The notes: a model not told the origin generated them from the sequence alone. Counted from the first letter of the stretch, positions 9,096 through 20,506 are shown. The stretch: DNA of 64,000 nt from Curtobacterium flaccumfaciens UCD-AKU (GCF_000349565.1 NZ_KB714629.1:120174-184173), one strand, 5' to 3'. Numbers and translations: made by a program.

Positions 9096-9887
9096 TCACG
9101 GCAGCGAAGGCCGAACGGTCAACACCTCACCACCGCGCCAGGTCCCTGCGCCACTATCAACCCTCTTCTTCGCAAGAAACGCTTCAACGATCTTCAGCGC
9201 CGCTTCAACGTCCACCGTGAGGCCTCGAGCCACGGGAGCAGAAACGTTTCCCATGGCGATCTCGACAACATCCGACGCATCAACCGGGCCGCCGAGCGGA
9301 AGCTCCCACCGCTCTCCATCGGTCACGTCCTCAGTCCTGAAGACGATGACCTCCCGTGCGGCATCGCCACAGATGTTGATCTGACGATCTCGATCGATGA
9401 CGCAGACCAACGTACGTTCACGGCCGTCGAGGGCGCGGACCTTCGCCTCCACTTGAGCCAGGGTCGGGGAGTTCTGCACGTTTCGCCGGCCGCGCACCCA
9501 CCACTGCAGTGCAGGTCCCGAGGCTCGGTCGCGACCAGGGAGTCCCCTATCGACGTGCCGCCGGGCCAGTGCCCCGAGGGTCCAACCAGCGATGAGGCTC
9601 ATGAACCAGGTCTGGATCGACAGCTGCGCGCCGACGAGCAAGAACTCGGTTGCAAGGGGCCCTCCGAAGAACGCGACCGCCAAGCCGAGCATTGCCCACC
9701 CCGAGCCGAGGAACCCCAGAAGGCCGGCGAGGGTGACGGCGAGCAGCACATTCGCCAAGACGACCGGAAACGTCAGCTGCTGCAATCCGAAGAAGAACGC
9801 GACCGCGCCCGTGAGAGCGATCAGCGCGATGTTGCCGACGACGCCCGCTCGACTCAGCGGGCGATAACGGCGCACTCGAGTACTCAA
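9096..9887 (-). CDS. probable immunity protein: four membrane helices plus Imm1-like domain
   Basis: 263 residues from TTG 9887, one base after the RHS stop, so translation is almost certainly coupled; a GTG four codons later is the alternative. Residues 14-105 hold about four hydrophobic helices (IALIALTGAVAFFFGL, VVLANVLLAVTLAGLLGFLG, AMLGLAVAFFGGPLATEFLL, WFMSLIAGWTLGALA). The soluble C-terminal part, about 145-263, has alternating strands (ERTLVCVIDRDRQINICG, REVIVFRTEDV), then VPV-type VDVEAALKIVEAFL and a terminal TW. That tail resembles the Imm1 family of polymorphic-toxin immunity proteins (strands, then a PxxEA helix and a closing Trp). The place directly after the toxin gene supports it. 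A membrane-embedded Imm1 protein is unusual and would fit a toxin acting at or through the membrane. Confidence 0.65.
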   Translation of the reverse strand: MSTRVRRYRPLSRAGVVGNIALIALTGAVAFFFGLQQLTFPVVLANVLLAVTLAGLLGFLGSGWAMLGLAVAFFGGPLATEFLLVGAQLSIQTWFMSLIAGWTLGALARRHVDRGLPGRDRASGPALQWWVRGRRNVQNSPTLAQVEAKVRALDGRERTLVCVIDRDRQINICGDAAREVIVFRTEDVTDGERWELPLGGPVDASDVVEIAMGNVSAPVARGLTVDVEAALKIVEAFLAKKRVDSGAGTWRGGEVLTVRPSLP

Positions 9888-9888
9888 G

Positions 9889-12800
9889 TCACCATCCCAT
9901 CACGCCACTCACTGAATCGTGGATCACGTCTCCTCCAGCGCCGACAGCGGAACCGATCGCCGCGCCTCCCCGAAGGGCCACAGCGTTTCGCCCGCTTCCG
10001 GTCAATCCCTGCCACGTCTGGGTCTGAGTATAGGGAACCTTCCGAAGGGCTTCGAAGTTGGTCTGGGTGTACTTCTCACCGAACGAGAGGTGGGGGGCGG
10101 CGGCACCCGACGCCGTGCTCCAGATCACGTCGTTCCAGGACATATCCTCGCCGGATATCCAGTGGTCGACAGTCGTGCCAGCCGTAGCTGCCACCGATCC
10201 CACGGCCGATGTGCCCAACTTAGAGACCACTGACTCCACCGGACGTTGCAAGTGCTCTGCGATGCTCCCTCCGGCTGGACCGGCAAGGCCACTGACGGAA
10301 CCGGCCACGAACCCACCTCCAGCGGAACCAAGCAGCCCTCTCGCGGTGATCGGCTTGTTCGACGTCACGCTCGTGACGACGTTCGCAGCAACGCCGAAGC
10401 CAGAGCCAGCCGCGCCGTTGACTGCCATGTTCGTCGCGAGGGACTTGACGACCCTGGTCGTAGGGGCAGCGACGTTTTCGGCGACACGAAGCCCTTGCCC
10501 GCCGTACTTCGCCGCTTTGAAGAGCGATCCTGCCCCTCCCGGGATCGCGCCAAGCGCGGTGGCGCCGGCTACCTGAGCCCAGTTGACGTTGCCGGTGGTG
10601 GCCTTCTGCGTGATGACATCGAGACCGCCGCTGATCAGCATCATCCCGGCTGGTCCTCCAACTCCCGTGAACATCAGGATGCCTCCTCCCACAATTGCAG
10701 CTCCGCCAACGACGTACTCCCAGTTGTCCTTCCACCAGCCGCCATCAAACACCCCTTGATGCGCATCCCGGTACGCCTGGAGGTCAGCGTCGGTCGCCGG
10801 TCGGAGACCCAAGGGGTCCACCGCGTGCAACGGGTCGTTCCCGGCGTAGGAGTACGGGTTCCCCGACCATCCCGACCCGAGCACGGGCGCGAGCGGGTCA
10901 ACGGACAGGAAGCCACGGGCGGCAGGGTCGTAGACGCGAGCACCGAGCCACTCGAGGCCGCCGATGTTGATTCCACCGGTCGCGGTGAGTCCGACGGTTG
11001 CGGGGAGCGCGGCGCCGGACACCCCGGCGAGCGTCGCCCACGGGTCGGATGCATCGGTCGCCCGGGCATTGCGCCAGCCCGGCGTCGTCCACTTCGTTCC
11101 GACGGCGGTGACGCCACCCGGGAGGTCGAGGACGCTCGTCCCGCCAATCGACATCAGGGATGGCACGGCGGCCGCGGTGTCCCACCATGCCTCGACGTCA
11201 TCGACGGTGGCGAGTTCGCCGAGCGCATCCGTCCACACGTCGTTGCGCCCGGTCTCGGCGTAGGTGGCGTCGCGGGTAACGAGCCCCGCGAGGTACCCCA
11301 GCGGCGACCAGGTGTACTCGGTCGTGGAACCGTCCGGTTCGGTGCGACGCACCCGGCGGCCGAGCCCGTCGTGCACGTACTCCGTCCGCTGACCGTCGCG
11401 CAACGTGGCGGTCAGCTGTCCGGCGCGGTCGTACTCGTACGTGGTCGTGACGCCGTCGACGGTCTCGGACACCAGCCGACCGGCGGAGTCGTACTCCCAG
11501 GTGGAGTCGCCTGCGCGGACGAGCTGCCCGGCGCCGTCGAACGTGTAATCGACACGTCCGTCGGGGCCATCGATCGCGGCGATCCGGCCGTCGTCGTCTC
11601 GTGCGATCCGGGTGACCTGGGCGCCGTCGGGAGTGGTCGTGGTGTGCGCCACGAGGACACCGCCCTCGTACGACCACGCCTGCACGAGGTCCCCGGTCGC
11701 CGACTGGACGATGCGCCCGCCGGCGTCGTACGCGAAGGTGCCGACTCCGAGACCGCCCCGCTCCACCGCGGTCACGAGTCCGGCGGCGTTCCGGCGGAAC
11801 GCGGTGTGGGTGCCGGCAGGGTCGATGCGCGCCGTGCGGTTCCCGTCGGCGTCGTACTCCCACCCGATCGCCGCCGAGCCACGGCTTCGACGGACCAGGA
11901 GCCCCCGTCGGTCGTGGTGCAGCTCGTGCTCCACACTCCGTCCGGCACCGCGGGTGTGGTCGGTGACGGTCAGAGTCCGGCCGAGGGCGTCCCGCCGGAG
12001 CTCGAACTGGACGACACCGTCGACGCCGACGTCCCGCTGCCGGCCAGCCGCGTCGTAGGACCAGGTGACAGTGTGGCCGTCGGGATCGGTCTGGCCGACC
12101 TGACGGCCCGCGGCGTCGTAGGCCGCGGTCGTGGTGCGCCCGAGCGGGTCGGTCACGCTTGTGATGCGGTCTGCATCGTCGTACGTACGGGTTGTGACGC
12201 CGCCCGTTGGGTCGGTGACGGTGGTGAGCCGACCTCGCTCGTCGTGGGCGAAGGTGGTGACACCGCCGAGACCATTGACGGTCGCCGCAAGCTGACCCGA
12301 GGCGTCGTAGCGGAACCGGCGCCGGCCGTACCGGGCGTCATGGACCGAGACGAGCCTCCCGGCAGCGTCGTAGCGGAACCGACTGGTGCCGGAACCCGGC
12401 GTCGTCTGCGCGACCACGCGCCCGACTGCGTCGTAGACGACCTGCTCTGTGTCCCCGGTGGGCAGCGTCCACCGGACGACACGCGAGTGCGCGTCGTACT
12501 CGAGTACGGTGCGTGCGCCGCTCGGATCGGTTGCGGCCGACGGACGGCCGCAGAGGTCGTACTCGTAGGTTGCGCGGACGCCGGACGGGGTGGTGAGCGA
12601 TATCACCCGGCCCGCGAGGTCGCGTTCAATCCTGGTCAGTCCGCCCTCCCCATCGACAAGTTCGACGGGGCGTCCCGCAGCGTCGTAGGTGACGAGCTCG
12701 GAGCCGAACTCGTCGCTGGCGCTCTCGACCGGTCGTCCGTAGGCGTCGAACTGCACTGTGACCGCGTCGAAGGCGTCGCGCAGCGACGCGACCCCGGTCT

Positions 12801-15315
12801 TGGCGTCCTCCGAGAAGTCCTGACGGACCCCGGTCGGGTCGACCACGCTCGACAGGCGGCCGTTCACGTCGTATTCGCGGCTCCAAGTCGCGCCGGTCGG
12901 GTCGGTGACGGCCTGGAGGCGCGACAAAGCGTCGTGCGCGAACGTCCAGTCCGCGCCGCCCGGCATCTCGAGCCGCGCGAGGTTCGCCTGGTCGTCGTAC
13001 GTCCGGGTCGTGGTGCGACCCAGGGGGTCAGTGACGGTGTGCAGTTCGCCGTCCGGTGAGTATGTGTACTCGGTGCGCGCCCCGAGCGGGCCGATGACCG
13101 CGCTGATCCGGCCGCCGGCGGCATGCTCGAAGCGCCAGACCGCTCCGTCGGCATCCTGCCGGGACTCCAGCAGACCCGCGGCGTCGTAGCGGTACTCGGT
13201 GCGAGCACCAGTGGGGCTGATCGCCGCAGTCGGCCGACCGGCGGCGTCACGCTCGACGCGCGCGGTGTCACCGAGCGCGTTCGTCGTCGCGACCAGCTCG
13301 CCGAAGGCGTCGTACTCGAGTTCGATCCGCACGCCGGTGGGGTCGACCACCTGGCGCAGGAGCCCCCCGTCCCAGCTCAGCTCCGTCCGGCCGCCGACCG
13401 GGTCGACGATGACCGACGGGTCGCGGTCGTCGCCCACGTACTCGTAGGTAACGACCGCACCGGCCTCGGTGACGACGGTCGTCACGCGATCCTGGTCGTC
13501 GTACCCGTAGGTCAGGTCGCCGCCGGAGGGCGTGACGGTGCGGGTCTTACGGCCGCGGTCGTCGTACGCGTGCACGGTCACCGAGCCGTCGCGCTCGGTC
13601 GCGGACACGAGATTGCCGTGCCGGTCGTAGCTCATCGACTGGCGTCGGTCGTCGGAGTCGATGACCCCGACGAGACGCCCCTTGGCGTCGGCGATGTAGG
13701 AGTTCGACCGCGAGCCGTCGTGGTCGGACACCACCGTGACGCGGCCGGGCAGGTAGGCGAACCGCACGGTGCGGCCGTGCGGGCTGATCTGTTCGACCAC
13801 GCGGCATTGTGCGTCGTAGGTGTTGTCGACCTCGACGACACCGGCCGCACTCGTGACCGTCGTGATGAGGTCGTCTTCGTTCCAGCCGTACGTGCGGGTG
13901 CCGACGGCGTCGGTCACCGAGACGAGTCGGCCGCGCTCGTCGTACCCGTACTCGACCCGGCGGCCGTCGGATGCGCGGAGGACCGCGACCCGGCCGTCGA
14001 CGTGGTCGATGTCGACCGCGCGGCCGCGCTCGTGTACCAGACGCACGACGACGTCGTCGCTGTCCCGCTCGACGCGGACCGCGGTACCGGCACCGCCGCG
14101 CTGTCCGAGCCACAGCCCCGACAGAGAGAAGTCGATGCGCTCGCCCTGGTTGTCGCAGACGACGAGCCGGTCGCCCTCGGCCGCGAGCCAGCGGTTCTCG
14201 CCGACGCCACGGGCCCACCCCTCGCCGTCACGTGGGAAGCGCACCTGACGACCGTCGGCGCCGACGAACGACGCGCCCTCGTCGTCGAGGAGCAGACGGG
14301 TCTCGAGGATCGACGCCCACCCCGGACCGAAGAGCCCGACGTGCTGGTCGAGGGAGTTGTACATGCGGGTCACCTGCAGCGCCGCAGATGCACCGGTGAA
14401 CGCCAGGTCGAACTCCGGCTCGAGGAAGTTGCCCGTCGTGGTGTTCACCGGGTCCATCGAGAAGCCGGTGGTGGGCTGAGCGCCGTAGGCCGTCGGCGGC
14501 TCGAACTGCAGGTCGGTGCGGGTCTGCGAGACGCCGGCCGCGGCGAGCGCCGCAGCGAGGGCCGAGTCTGCGACGGTGGACACGGCACCCTCGCCGCCGG
14601 CGGCCGCGAAGGCGTCGGCGACGGTGTTGGCCCACGTGACGTCCTGGTCGTTCGCCCCGATCCACTGCTCGAACGCCGTCACGACGCTGCCGGCGTCGAT
14701 GTGCGCCCACGAGCACTTCGTCGCGAAGTCGGCGAGCTTGCCGCGGAGCGCCCCGGGTTTGCCGTCGAGGGCGCGGTTCAGCGTCGAGGAACCGGTCGCG
14801 AACGAGCGGAGGTCAGCGGGCCGGGCGGACGACGTGCCGCCACCACCACCGCCGGCCCCGGGGTTCGGGGTTTCACGCGGCTTCGTCGTCACGGCCGGCG
14901 GGTCGAACTTCGGCGCCGGTTCGTTCTCGACGGTCGGCATCGGGTCGTAGTGGAAGGAGTCGTTGAGGAAGTCTTGGAACCCGTTGCGATCGTCCTCGCG
15001 CTCCTGCCACTCGCGGGCGGTTTTGCGGCGCGCGCGCTCGTCCGCGGCGGCGGCCTTCATGGTGTCGATCCACCCGGCGATGGTCTCGAGGGCGTCGACG
15101 ATGTTGGTGGCATCGCTCGATGCCGTCCCCGCGTTCTGCGTGAAGAGCTGCGAGAAGTGCCCGCGGAACTCCTGCGAGGCGGTCGTCACGTACGACTGCC
15201 TCGATGCCTTCTGTCCGCTGATCGCGTCAGCCGACGCGGTCAGCGAGCTCTTGAGCGCATCCGCGGTGGCATCGTCGAACTCGATCGGATCCGTGTTGGC
15301 GTGGATCTTCGCCAT
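9889..15315 (-). CDS. RHS/YD-repeat polymorphic toxin with ESX-like N-terminus
   Basis: 1808 residues; ATG 15315 follows a GGGGGGACG ribosome site. Residues 1-105 are helical and Ala/Ser-rich without a signal peptide, like LXG/WXG N-terminal delivery domains of T7SS effectors. After a Pro/Gly linker (150-165), a DUF6531 domain starts near residue 282 ([13 protein letters not shown]). YD repeats of the form YDAxGR and EYDAxGRL run from about 470 to 1440. The RHS-associated core ends at about 1508 with [17 protein letters not shown] and AVDPLGL. The remaining 300 residues are the variable toxin part. It is Gly/Ala-rich and hydrophobic ([20 protein letters not shown], later [16 protein letters not shown]), with no catalytic motif I recognise, so a membrane-acting or membrane-crossing toxin is possible. 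Neighbours are a WXG-like gene upstream and the Imm1-like gene downstream. Confidence 0.92.
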   Translation of the reverse strand: MAKIHANTDPIEFDDATADALKSSLTASADAISGQKASRQSYVTTASQEFRGHFSQLFTQNAGTASSDATNIVDALETIAGWIDTMKAAAADERARRKTAREWQEREDDRNGFQDFLNDSFHYDPMPTVENEPAPKFDPPAVTTKPRETPNPGAGGGGGGTSSARPADLRSFATGSSTLNRALDGKPGALRGKLADFATKCSWAHIDAGSVVTAFEQWIGANDQDVTWANTVADAFAAAGGEGAVSTVADSALAAALAAAGVSQTRTDLQFEPPTAYGAQPTTGFSMDPVNTTTGNFLEPEFDLAFTGASAALQVTRMYNSLDQHVGLFGPGWASILETRLLLDDEGASFVGADGRQVRFPRDGEGWARGVGENRWLAAEGDRLVVCDNQGERIDFSLSGLWLGQRGGAGTAVRVERDSDDVVVRLVHERGRAVDIDHVDGRVAVLRASDGRRVEYGYDERGRLVSVTDAVGTRTYGWNEDDLITTVTSAAGVVEVDNTYDAQCRVVEQISPHGRTVRFAYLPGRVTVVSDHDGSRSNSYIADAKGRLVGVIDSDDRRQSMSYDRHGNLVSATERDGSVTVHAYDDRGRKTRTVTPSGGDLTYGYDDQDRVTTVVTEAGAVVTYEYVGDDRDPSVIVDPVGGRTELSWDGGLLRQVVDPTGVRIELEYDAFGELVATTNALGDTARVERDAAGRPTAAISPTGARTEYRYDAAGLLESRQDADGAVWRFEHAAGGRISAVIGPLGARTEYTYSPDGELHTVTDPLGRTTTRTYDDQANLARLEMPGGADWTFAHDALSRLQAVTDPTGATWSREYDVNGRLSSVVDPTGVRQDFSEDAKTGVASLRDAFDAVTVQFDAYGRPVESASDEFGSELVTYDAAGRPVELVDGEGGLTRIERDLAGRVISLTTPSGVRATYEYDLCGRPSAATDPSGARTVLEYDAHSRVVRWTLPTGDTEQVVYDAVGRVVAQTTPGSGTSRFRYDAAGRLVSVHDARYGRRRFRYDASGQLAATVNGLGGVTTFAHDERGRLTTVTDPTGGVTTRTYDDADRITSVTDPLGRTTTAAYDAAGRQVGQTDPDGHTVTWSYDAAGRQRDVGVDGVVQFELRRDALGRTLTVTDHTRGAGRSVEHELHHDRRGLLVRRSRGSAAIGWEYDADGNRTARIDPAGTHTAFRRNAAGLVTAVERGGLGVGTFAYDAGGRIVQSATGDLVQAWSYEGGVLVAHTTTTPDGAQVTRIARDDDGRIAAIDGPDGRVDYTFDGAGQLVRAGDSTWEYDSAGRLVSETVDGVTTTYEYDRAGQLTATLRDGQRTEYVHDGLGRRVRRTEPDGSTTEYTWSPLGYLAGLVTRDATYAETGRNDVWTDALGELATVDDVEAWWDTAAAVPSLMSIGGTSVLDLPGGVTAVGTKWTTPGWRNARATDASDPWATLAGVSGAALPATVGLTATGGINIGGLEWLGARVYDPAARGFLSVDPLAPVLGSGWSGNPYSYAGNDPLHAVDPLGLRPATDADLQAYRDAHQGVFDGGWWKDNWEYVVGGAAIVGGGILMFTGVGGPAGMMLISGGLDVITQKATTGNVNWAQVAGATALGAIPGGAGSLFKAAKYGGQGLRVAENVAAPTTRVVKSLATNMAVNGAAGSGFGVAANVVTSVTSNKPITARGLLGSAGGGFVAGSVSGLAGPAGGSIAEHLQRPVESVVSKLGTSAVGSVAATAGTTVDHWISGEDMSWNDVIWSTASGAAAPHLSFGEKYTQTNFEALRKVPYTQTQTWQGLTGSGRNAVALRGGAAIGSAVGAGGDVIHDSVSGVMGW

Positions 15316-15432
15316 GGTCGTCCCCCCAGGGTCGGTGCTTGTCGTGCTGATCGTGCTGGTGAAGCGGCCCCACCGACCGCGAACGCCCGGACCGCCGCGA
15401 ATGCGACGGTCCGGGCGGGAACATGCTGGTGC

Positions 15433-15714
15433 CTACGCGCCGCCGCCTGCGGTGAAGATGTCCTGCGAGATCTTGTCGAGCTGCGTACGGAGCTGCTCGA
15501 GCTCGGTCTTCGCCTTGTCGAGAGCAGCCTTGGTCTCCGGCCAGGTGGACCCACGGAACGTCGCCGCGAGCGGGCCGTCCCAGACGTTCGAGTCGGAGAG
15601 GATCCGGCCCTGAGCGTCGAGCTGCGAGATCTGATCGGTGAAACCACCGTTGACGATCGACTGGACCTGACGGATGGCGGTCTTGGCCTGCTCGGTCGAA
15701 AGGACACGCGACAT
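15433..15714 (-). CDS. WXG100-like small secreted protein
   Basis: 93 residues, all helical, with a central Trp-Asp-Gly turn ([12 protein letters not shown], residues 43-54) in the place of the WXG motif of the ESAT-6/EsxA family, and a second Trp at 58. Length and helix-turn-helix layout are typical of WXG100 proteins. ATG 15714 has an AAAGAGG ribosome site. It lies 117 bp upstream of the RHS toxin gene on the same strand. WXG100 proteins commonly act as partners or targeting factors for large T7SS effectors, so it probably pairs with the ESX-like N-terminus of the RHS protein. The C-terminus (IFTAGGGA) does not show a clear YxxxD/E signal. Confidence 0.75.
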   Translation of the reverse strand: MSRVLSTEQAKTAIRQVQSIVNGGFTDQISQLDAQGRILSDSNVWDGPLAATFRGSTWPETKAALDKAKTELEQLRTQLDKISQDIFTAGGGA

Positions 15715-15909
15715 GATGAACCTCTTTCATTCGTAGCTGCACCCCCGCGCAGTGGAATCCCCCCGGAGGCTCTGACACGGCCCACCATACCCACAAACCC
15801 GGGCAGATGTCACCGTCGGTATATCGTGACCGTTCCTCCACACACGAACGGTTCACCACCGGTTTCCACAGCGTCCACCGGGGCCCCTCCGACGGCAGGG
15901 GCCGGGTGG

Positions 15910-15915
15910 CAGGAT
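15910..15915 (+). promoter_or_regulatory. -10-like box CAGGAT of ppk1
   Basis: CAGGAT, six bases, then the ATG at 15922. The same box and spacing occur before the 46089 gene. Predicts a leaderless ppk1 mRNA; no ribosome site is needed or evident. Confidence 0.45.
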
Positions 15916-15921
15916 GTGGGG

Positions 15922-18087
15922 ATGGACACCGAACCGCAGCTCGACGGCGAATCCGTCGCACCCGACCTCGACGACTTCGACGAGGTCGTCGAGATCGAGC
16001 ACGAGTCGCTGCCGACGGACCGCTACTTCGACCGCGAGCTCAGCTGGCTCCGGTTCAACCAGCGCGTGCTCGAGCTGGGTGAAGACCGCACGCAGCCCCT
16101 GCTGGAGCGTGCGAACTTCCTGGCGATCTTCGCGTCCAACCTCGACGAGTTCTTCATGGTCCGCGTCGCCGGCCTGAAGCGCCGCATCGACACCGGCATC
16201 GCCGTCCCGACCAACGTCGGCCGTGCCCCCAGTGACGTCCTGCGCGACATCGCGAAGAAGGCTCACGAGCTGCAGGACCGGCACGCGCAGGCGTTCATCG
16301 GGTCGCTCAAGCCGGACCTCGACGCCGCGGGCATCCACATCGAGCACTGGTCCGACCTCGACGAAGCCGACCGGCAGCGGATGCGGGAGTACTTCAACGA
16401 GCAGATCTTCCCGGTGCTCATGCCGCTGGCGGTCGACCCGGCGCACCCGTTCCCCTACATCTCCGGGCTCTCGCTCAACCTGGCGGTGCGGGTCCGCAAC
16501 CCGAAGTCGCAGCGCCAGGAGTTCGCGCGCCTCAAGGTGCCGCAGAACTTCTCCCGCTTCATCAAGCTGCCGGACGACAACTCCGGGCGGATGCGCTTCA
16601 TCCCGCTCGAAGACCTCATCGCGAACCACCTCGACGACCTGTTCCCGGGGATGGAGGTCCTCGAGCACCACGTGTTCCGGGTCACCCGCAACGAGGACGT
16701 CGAGATCGAGGAGGACGAGGCCGAGAACCTCATCCAGGCCCTCGAGCGCGAGCTCCTGCGCCGCCGGTTCGGCCCGCCGATCCGCCTCGAGATCACCGAG
16801 GACATGGACCCGGTGACCCTCGACCTGCTCGTGCGTGAACTCGACATCACCGAGGAAGAGGTGTTCCGGCTGCCGTCGCCGCTCGACCTCGGCGGGCTGT
16901 TCGAGATCTCGAAGATCAGCCGCCCGGACCTGCACTACCCGAAGCACGTGCCGACGACCCCGGTGCAGTTCCAGCCGGGTGAACCGAACACGAAGCCCGA
17001 CCTGTTCCGTGCGATCAAGGCGAACGACGTCCTGGTCCACCACCCCTACGAGTCCTTCGCCACGAGCGTGCAGGCGTTCCTCGAGCAGGCCGCGGCCGAC
17101 CCGAACGTCCTGGCGATCAAGCAGACGCTGTACCGCACGTCCGGCGACAGCCCCATCGTCGAAGCGCTCATCGACGCAGCGGCCGCCGGCAAGCAGGTCC
17201 TCGCCCTGGTCGAGATCAAGGCGCGCTTCGACGAGCAGAACAACATCACCTGGGCCCGCAAGCTCGAGAAGGCCGGCGTGCACGTCGTCTACGGCCTGGT
17301 GGGGCTGAAGACGCACTCGAAGCTGGTGCTCGTCATCCGGCAAGAGGGCGGGACGCTCAAGCACTACAGCCACATCGGCACGGGCAACTACAACCCGAAG
17401 ACCTCGCGCATCTACGAGGACATGGGCCTGTTCACCTCGGACGACACCGTGGGCAAGGACCTCACCCGCCTGTTCAACGAGCTGTCCGGCTACGCCATCG
17501 AGAAGAAGTTCAAGCGCCTGCTCGTGGCACCGCTGCACCTGCGGAAGGGCCTGCTCAAGCGCATCCAGACCGAGGCGGCGAACGCCCGTGCCGGCAAGCC
17601 CTCGGGCATCCGGATCAAGGTCAACTCGATGGTCGACGAGCAGATCATCGACGCGCTCTACCTGGCGAGCCAGGCCGGGGTGCCGATCGACGTCTGGGTC
17701 CGGGGCATCTGCTCGCTCAAGCCGGGGATGGAAGGCGTCAGCGACACCATCCGCGTGCGGAGCATCGTCGGCCGCTACCTGGAGCACTCCCGCGCCTTCG
17801 CGTTCCACAACGACGGCGACCCGGCGGTGTTCATCGGCAGCGCCGACATGATGCACCGCAACCTCGACCGTCGCGTCGAGGCACTCGTGCGGCTGGTCGC
17901 ACCGGACCACATCAACGAGGTCCAGGAGATGTTCGACCTGGCGATGGCCGACACCGCCAGCTCGTGGCACCTGGAGTCCGACGGCGAGTGGACGCGGCAC
18001 TCCACCGACGATGCGGGCCGCCCGCTCGAGGACGTGCAGAATGTGACCATGCGGAAGATCTCGGCTCGGAAGCGCTCGACTTGGTGA
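15922..18087 (+). CDS. ppk1: polyphosphate kinase 1
   Basis: Makes inorganic polyphosphate from ATP, reversibly, in the cytoplasm. 721 residues, normal for the family. The N-terminal domain carries [17 protein letters not shown] and [19 protein letters not shown]. The catalytic region has KTHSKLVLV, whose His465 matches the phosphorylated histidine of the family, HIGTGNYNP, and the second histidine motif [16 protein letters not shown] with [13 protein letters not shown] 15922 was chosen for the conserved N-terminus and the -10-like box just upstream. Its stop overlaps the GTG of the NUDIX-phosphatase gene (GTGA), so the two are translationally coupled. The phosphate-uptake operon follows, giving a phosphate-handling neighbourhood. 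Confidence 0.97.
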   Translation: MDTEPQLDGESVAPDLDDFDEVVEIEHESLPTDRYFDRELSWLRFNQRVLELGEDRTQPLLERANFLAIFASNLDEFFMVRVAGLKRRIDTGIAVPTNVGRAPSDVLRDIAKKAHELQDRHAQAFIGSLKPDLDAAGIHIEHWSDLDEADRQRMREYFNEQIFPVLMPLAVDPAHPFPYISGLSLNLAVRVRNPKSQRQEFARLKVPQNFSRFIKLPDDNSGRMRFIPLEDLIANHLDDLFPGMEVLEHHVFRVTRNEDVEIEEDEAENLIQALERELLRRRFGPPIRLEITEDMDPVTLDLLVRELDITEEEVFRLPSPLDLGGLFEISKISRPDLHYPKHVPTTPVQFQPGEPNTKPDLFRAIKANDVLVHHPYESFATSVQAFLEQAAADPNVLAIKQTLYRTSGDSPIVEALIDAAAAGKQVLALVEIKARFDEQNNITWARKLEKAGVHVVYGLVGLKTHSKLVLVIRQEGGTLKHYSHIGTGNYNPKTSRIYEDMGLFTSDDTVGKDLTRLFNELSGYAIEKKFKRLLVAPLHLRKGLLKRIQTEAANARAGKPSGIRIKVNSMVDEQIIDALYLASQAGVPIDVWVRGICSLKPGMEGVSDTIRVRSIVGRYLEHSRAFAFHNDGDPAVFIGSADMMHRNLDRRVEALVRLVAPDHINEVQEMFDLAMADTASSWHLESDGEWTRHSTDDAGRPLEDVQNVTMRKISARKRSTW

Positions 18088-19031
18088 GCGGCGGTCCCTC
18101 GGGCCCCGTCGTCGCTGCGGGTGCGGTCGTCTGGCGCGAACAGGACGGCACACCCCTCGTGCTGCTCATCCACCGCGACCACCACAAGGACGTCTCCCTG
18201 CCCAAGGGCAAGGTGGACCCGGGCGAGGCCGTCCCGACGACCGCTGTGCGCGAGATCGACGAGGAGACCGGCTACCGCGTCCACCTCGGCGCTCCGCTCG
18301 GCACCGCCGAGTACGTGCTGCCGAACGGTCGCGACAAGGTCGTGCACTACTGGGCGGCCCGGGTCTCGGCCAAGGAGTACGCCCGCGCCGGGGCCTTCGA
18401 GCCGAACCACGAGGTCGCCGCACTCGAGTGGGTCACCATCGACGACGCCCGCAACCGTCTGACGTACGAGCGGGACGTCGCGATCCTCGACCGCTTCGCC
18501 GAACGCGCCGCCGCCGGACAGCACCGCACCTTCGCCCTGATCACCCTGCGCCACGCGAAGACCGTGCCCGGCTCGGACTGGGACGGTCCCGACGCCACCC
18601 GACCGCTGTTGCCCGTCGGCCGTTCGCAGGCCAAGGCCGCCGCGGCGCCGGTCGCGGCGTTCGGCCCGAAGAAGATCGTGAGCAGCACGGCGGCGCGGTG
18701 CCTCGCGACCGTCGAACCGCTCTCGGCCGCGACGAAGCTCGGCGTCTCGAGCACCCCGGACATCAGCCAGGACGCCCACGACCGCGGAGCCGCCGACGTC
18801 AAGGGCGTCGTCCGGCGCCGCCTCGACAAGGGCAAGACCGCCGTGCTCTGCTCGCACGGCCCGGTGCTGCCCGACATCATCGCCCGGATCGCCACCGTGA
18901 CCGCCGACGACTCCGGCCGCTTCGACCTGCGTCGTGCGGCGATGTTGTCCGTCGGGGACTTCTCCGTCATGCACATCGCCGGAGACACACTCGTCGCGGT
19001 CGAGACGCACCGCAACACGATCTCGGCGTGA
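18084..19031 (+). CDS. mutT1: NUDIX hydrolase-histidine phosphatase fusion (MutT1-like)
   Basis: 315 residues. GTG 18084 overlaps the ppk1 stop by 4 bp. Residues 8-140 are a NUDIX domain with the box [23 protein letters not shown] (two parts of one motif). Residues 150-315 are a histidine-phosphatase domain opening with [15 protein letters not shown], the RHA form of the RHG motif, and a later [10 protein letters not shown] carrying the second histidine. This architecture, and its place after ppk, matches mycobacterial MutT1. MutT1 hydrolyses 8-oxo-(d)GTP and diadenosine polyphosphates; substrate here is inferred. A link with polyphosphate or oxidative stress is likely from the coupling. Confidence 0.9.
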   Translation: MSGGPSGPVVAAGAVVWREQDGTPLVLLIHRDHHKDVSLPKGKVDPGEAVPTTAVREIDEETGYRVHLGAPLGTAEYVLPNGRDKVVHYWAARVSAKEYARAGAFEPNHEVAALEWVTIDDARNRLTYERDVAILDRFAERAAAGQHRTFALITLRHAKTVPGSDWDGPDATRPLLPVGRSQAKAAAAPVAAFGPKKIVSSTAARCLATVEPLSAATKLGVSSTPDISQDAHDRGAADVKGVVRRRLDKGKTAVLCSHGPVLPDIIARIATVTADDSGRFDLRRAAMLSVGDFSVMHIAGDTLVAVETHRNTISA

Positions 19032-19038
19032 CCCGAGA

Positions 19039-19061
19039 CCGGCGGACCACAGTGCCGCCGG
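19039..19061 (+). terminator. hairpin after mutT1
   Basis: CCGGCGG / CCGCCGG, 7 bp with a 9-nt loop, starting 8 bases after the stop; no T-run. Between it and the PHO box (19062-19263) I see no gene or clear signal. Confidence 0.5.
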
Positions 19062-19263
19062 ACAGCAGCGCCACCGGGCCACAGCGGACGCGTCCGGTAG
19101 CCGGCCACGAGACGGGCCGCGCCGCGCCCGGAGAACGCGATCCGGGCCTCCCGACCGCCCTTCCGCGATCATGCGTGCGTATCTTCCGAACGCGCGCACA
19201 GTGCCCCCGATCCTGCTCCCTGCGCGGGCGCGGCGCACGCCGCCCCGACGCGGACAACCCCTC

Positions 19264-19318
19264 GTTCACCTTCCGTTCACCAGCGGGGGTGATCCCCGTC
19301 ACCTCGCGTCCCTACAGT
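19264..19318 (+). promoter_or_regulatory. PHO box and -10 of the pst operon
   Basis: Two adjacent 11-nt direct repeat units, GTTCACCTTCC (19264-19274) and GTTCACCAGCG (19275-19285), match the PhoP-binding units of actinomycetes. A degenerate further unit (CGTCACC) lies about two units downstream. TACAGT at 19313-19318 is a likely -10. The operon is therefore expected to be switched on by PhoR-PhoP under phosphate shortage. Confidence 0.85.
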
Positions 19319-19387
19319 CGCTCCCGGGTCGGCACCGGCCCAGGGACCGCAGTGGTCCCACTGCATTCCATTCCCGAAGGGACCCCT

Positions 19388-20494
19388 GTGAACATCAAGC
19401 GAATCGGTTCGATCGCAGCAATCGCGATCGCCGGCGCAGTCGTGCTCTCCTCGTGCGCGGCAAACGAGGACGCGGGCAGCACCAAGTCCTCCTCCACCAG
19501 CGGCAGCGACTACTCGAAGCTCTCCGGCACCCTGACCGGCTCGGGCTCGTCCGCACAGCAGACCGCGCAGGCCACCTGGGCCGCCGGTTTCCAGGACGAA
19601 GCCAAGGGCGTCACGGTGAACTACACGCCGGACGGCTCCGGCGCCGGCCGCGAGAACTTCATGTCGGGTGCCGCGGACTTCGCCGGCTCCGACGCCGCAC
19701 TGAAGGACGAGGAGCTCTCGGGCAAGTTCGAGTCCTGCAAGGCGGACACCAAGGGCATCGACATCCCCGTCTACATCTCCCCGATCGCCATCGCGTACAA
19801 GGTCGACGGCGTCAGCGACCTGACCCTCGACGCGAAGACCATCGCGGGCATCTTCTCGGGCAAGATCACCAAGTGGAACGACTCGGAGATCGCCGACCTG
19901 AACAAGGACGCGAAGCTGCCGGACGCGAACATCACGGTCGTGCACCGCTCCGACGACTCGGGCACCACGCAGAACTTCTCGGAGTACGTCTCCGCGAACG
20001 CCGGCGACGTCTGGACCGAAGAGCCGAGCCAGACCTTCCCGTACTCGGTCGGTGACAGCGCGAAGGGCACCTCCGGTGTCGCCTCCGCGATGGGCAACGC
20101 CACCAACGCCATCACCTACATCGACGACTCCGGCGCGGGTGACCTCGACCGCGCGAAGCTGATGGTCGGCGACAAGGCGACCGAGATCTCGGCCGACGGT
20201 GCCGCGCAGGTCGTCGCCGACTCGAAGATCGCAACCGGCCGCGAGGACAACGACCTCGCGATCGACATCGACCGCAAGGACACCGCTGACGGTGCCTGGC
20301 CGCTGGTCCTCGTCTCCTACGCCATCGCGTGCCAGGAGTACAAGGACGCCGACAAGGCCGAGCTCGTGAAGGGCTACCTGGACTACGTCGTCTCGAGCGC
20401 TGCTCAGGACGCCGCTGCGAAGGAGGCCAAGTCGGCCGCCCTCTCCTCCGACCTGGCGTCGAAGGCCAAGGACGCGGTCGCGTCCATCAAGTAA
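19388..20494 (+). CDS. pstS: phosphate-binding lipoprotein PstS
   Basis: 368 residues from GTG 19388, with GAAGGGA five bases upstream. Signal peptide with lipobox L-S-S-C (Cys23). Extracytoplasmic phosphate-binding component of the high-affinity Pst transporter. Family features are LTGSGSSAQQTAQATW near the start of the mature domain, PDGSGAGRENF, DFAGSDAAL and HRSDDSGTTQNF, which in PstS bind the phosphate through Ser, Arg and Asp. First gene of pstSCAB, directly behind a PHO box. A strong hairpin follows its stop, which usually lets pstS mRNA accumulate over pstCAB. Confidence 0.97.
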   Translation: MNIKRIGSIAAIAIAGAVVLSSCAANEDAGSTKSSSTSGSDYSKLSGTLTGSGSSAQQTAQATWAAGFQDEAKGVTVNYTPDGSGAGRENFMSGAADFAGSDAALKDEELSGKFESCKADTKGIDIPVYISPIAIAYKVDGVSDLTLDAKTIAGIFSGKITKWNDSEIADLNKDAKLPDANITVVHRSDDSGTTQNFSEYVSANAGDVWTEEPSQTFPYSVGDSAKGTSGVASAMGNATNAITYIDDSGAGDLDRAKLMVGDKATEISADGAAQVVADSKIATGREDNDLAIDIDRKDTADGAWPLVLVSYAIACQEYKDADKAELVKGYLDYVVSSAAQDAAAKEAKSAALSSDLASKAKDAVASIK

Positions 20495-20506
20495 GGCCCC
20501 CTGAGC

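Noticed and set aside
10246..15900. Very long plus-strand ORFs across the RHS gene (937 codons, and the first part of a 1654-codon frame)
   Set aside because: They mirror the YD repeats on the other strand. Only the end of the second frame, from 15922, is a real gene (ppk1).
15853..18153. 766-codon minus-strand ORF over ppk1
   Set aside because: Antisense shadow; composition of Val/Asp/Arg/Leu without structure, while the plus strand carries all PPK motifs.
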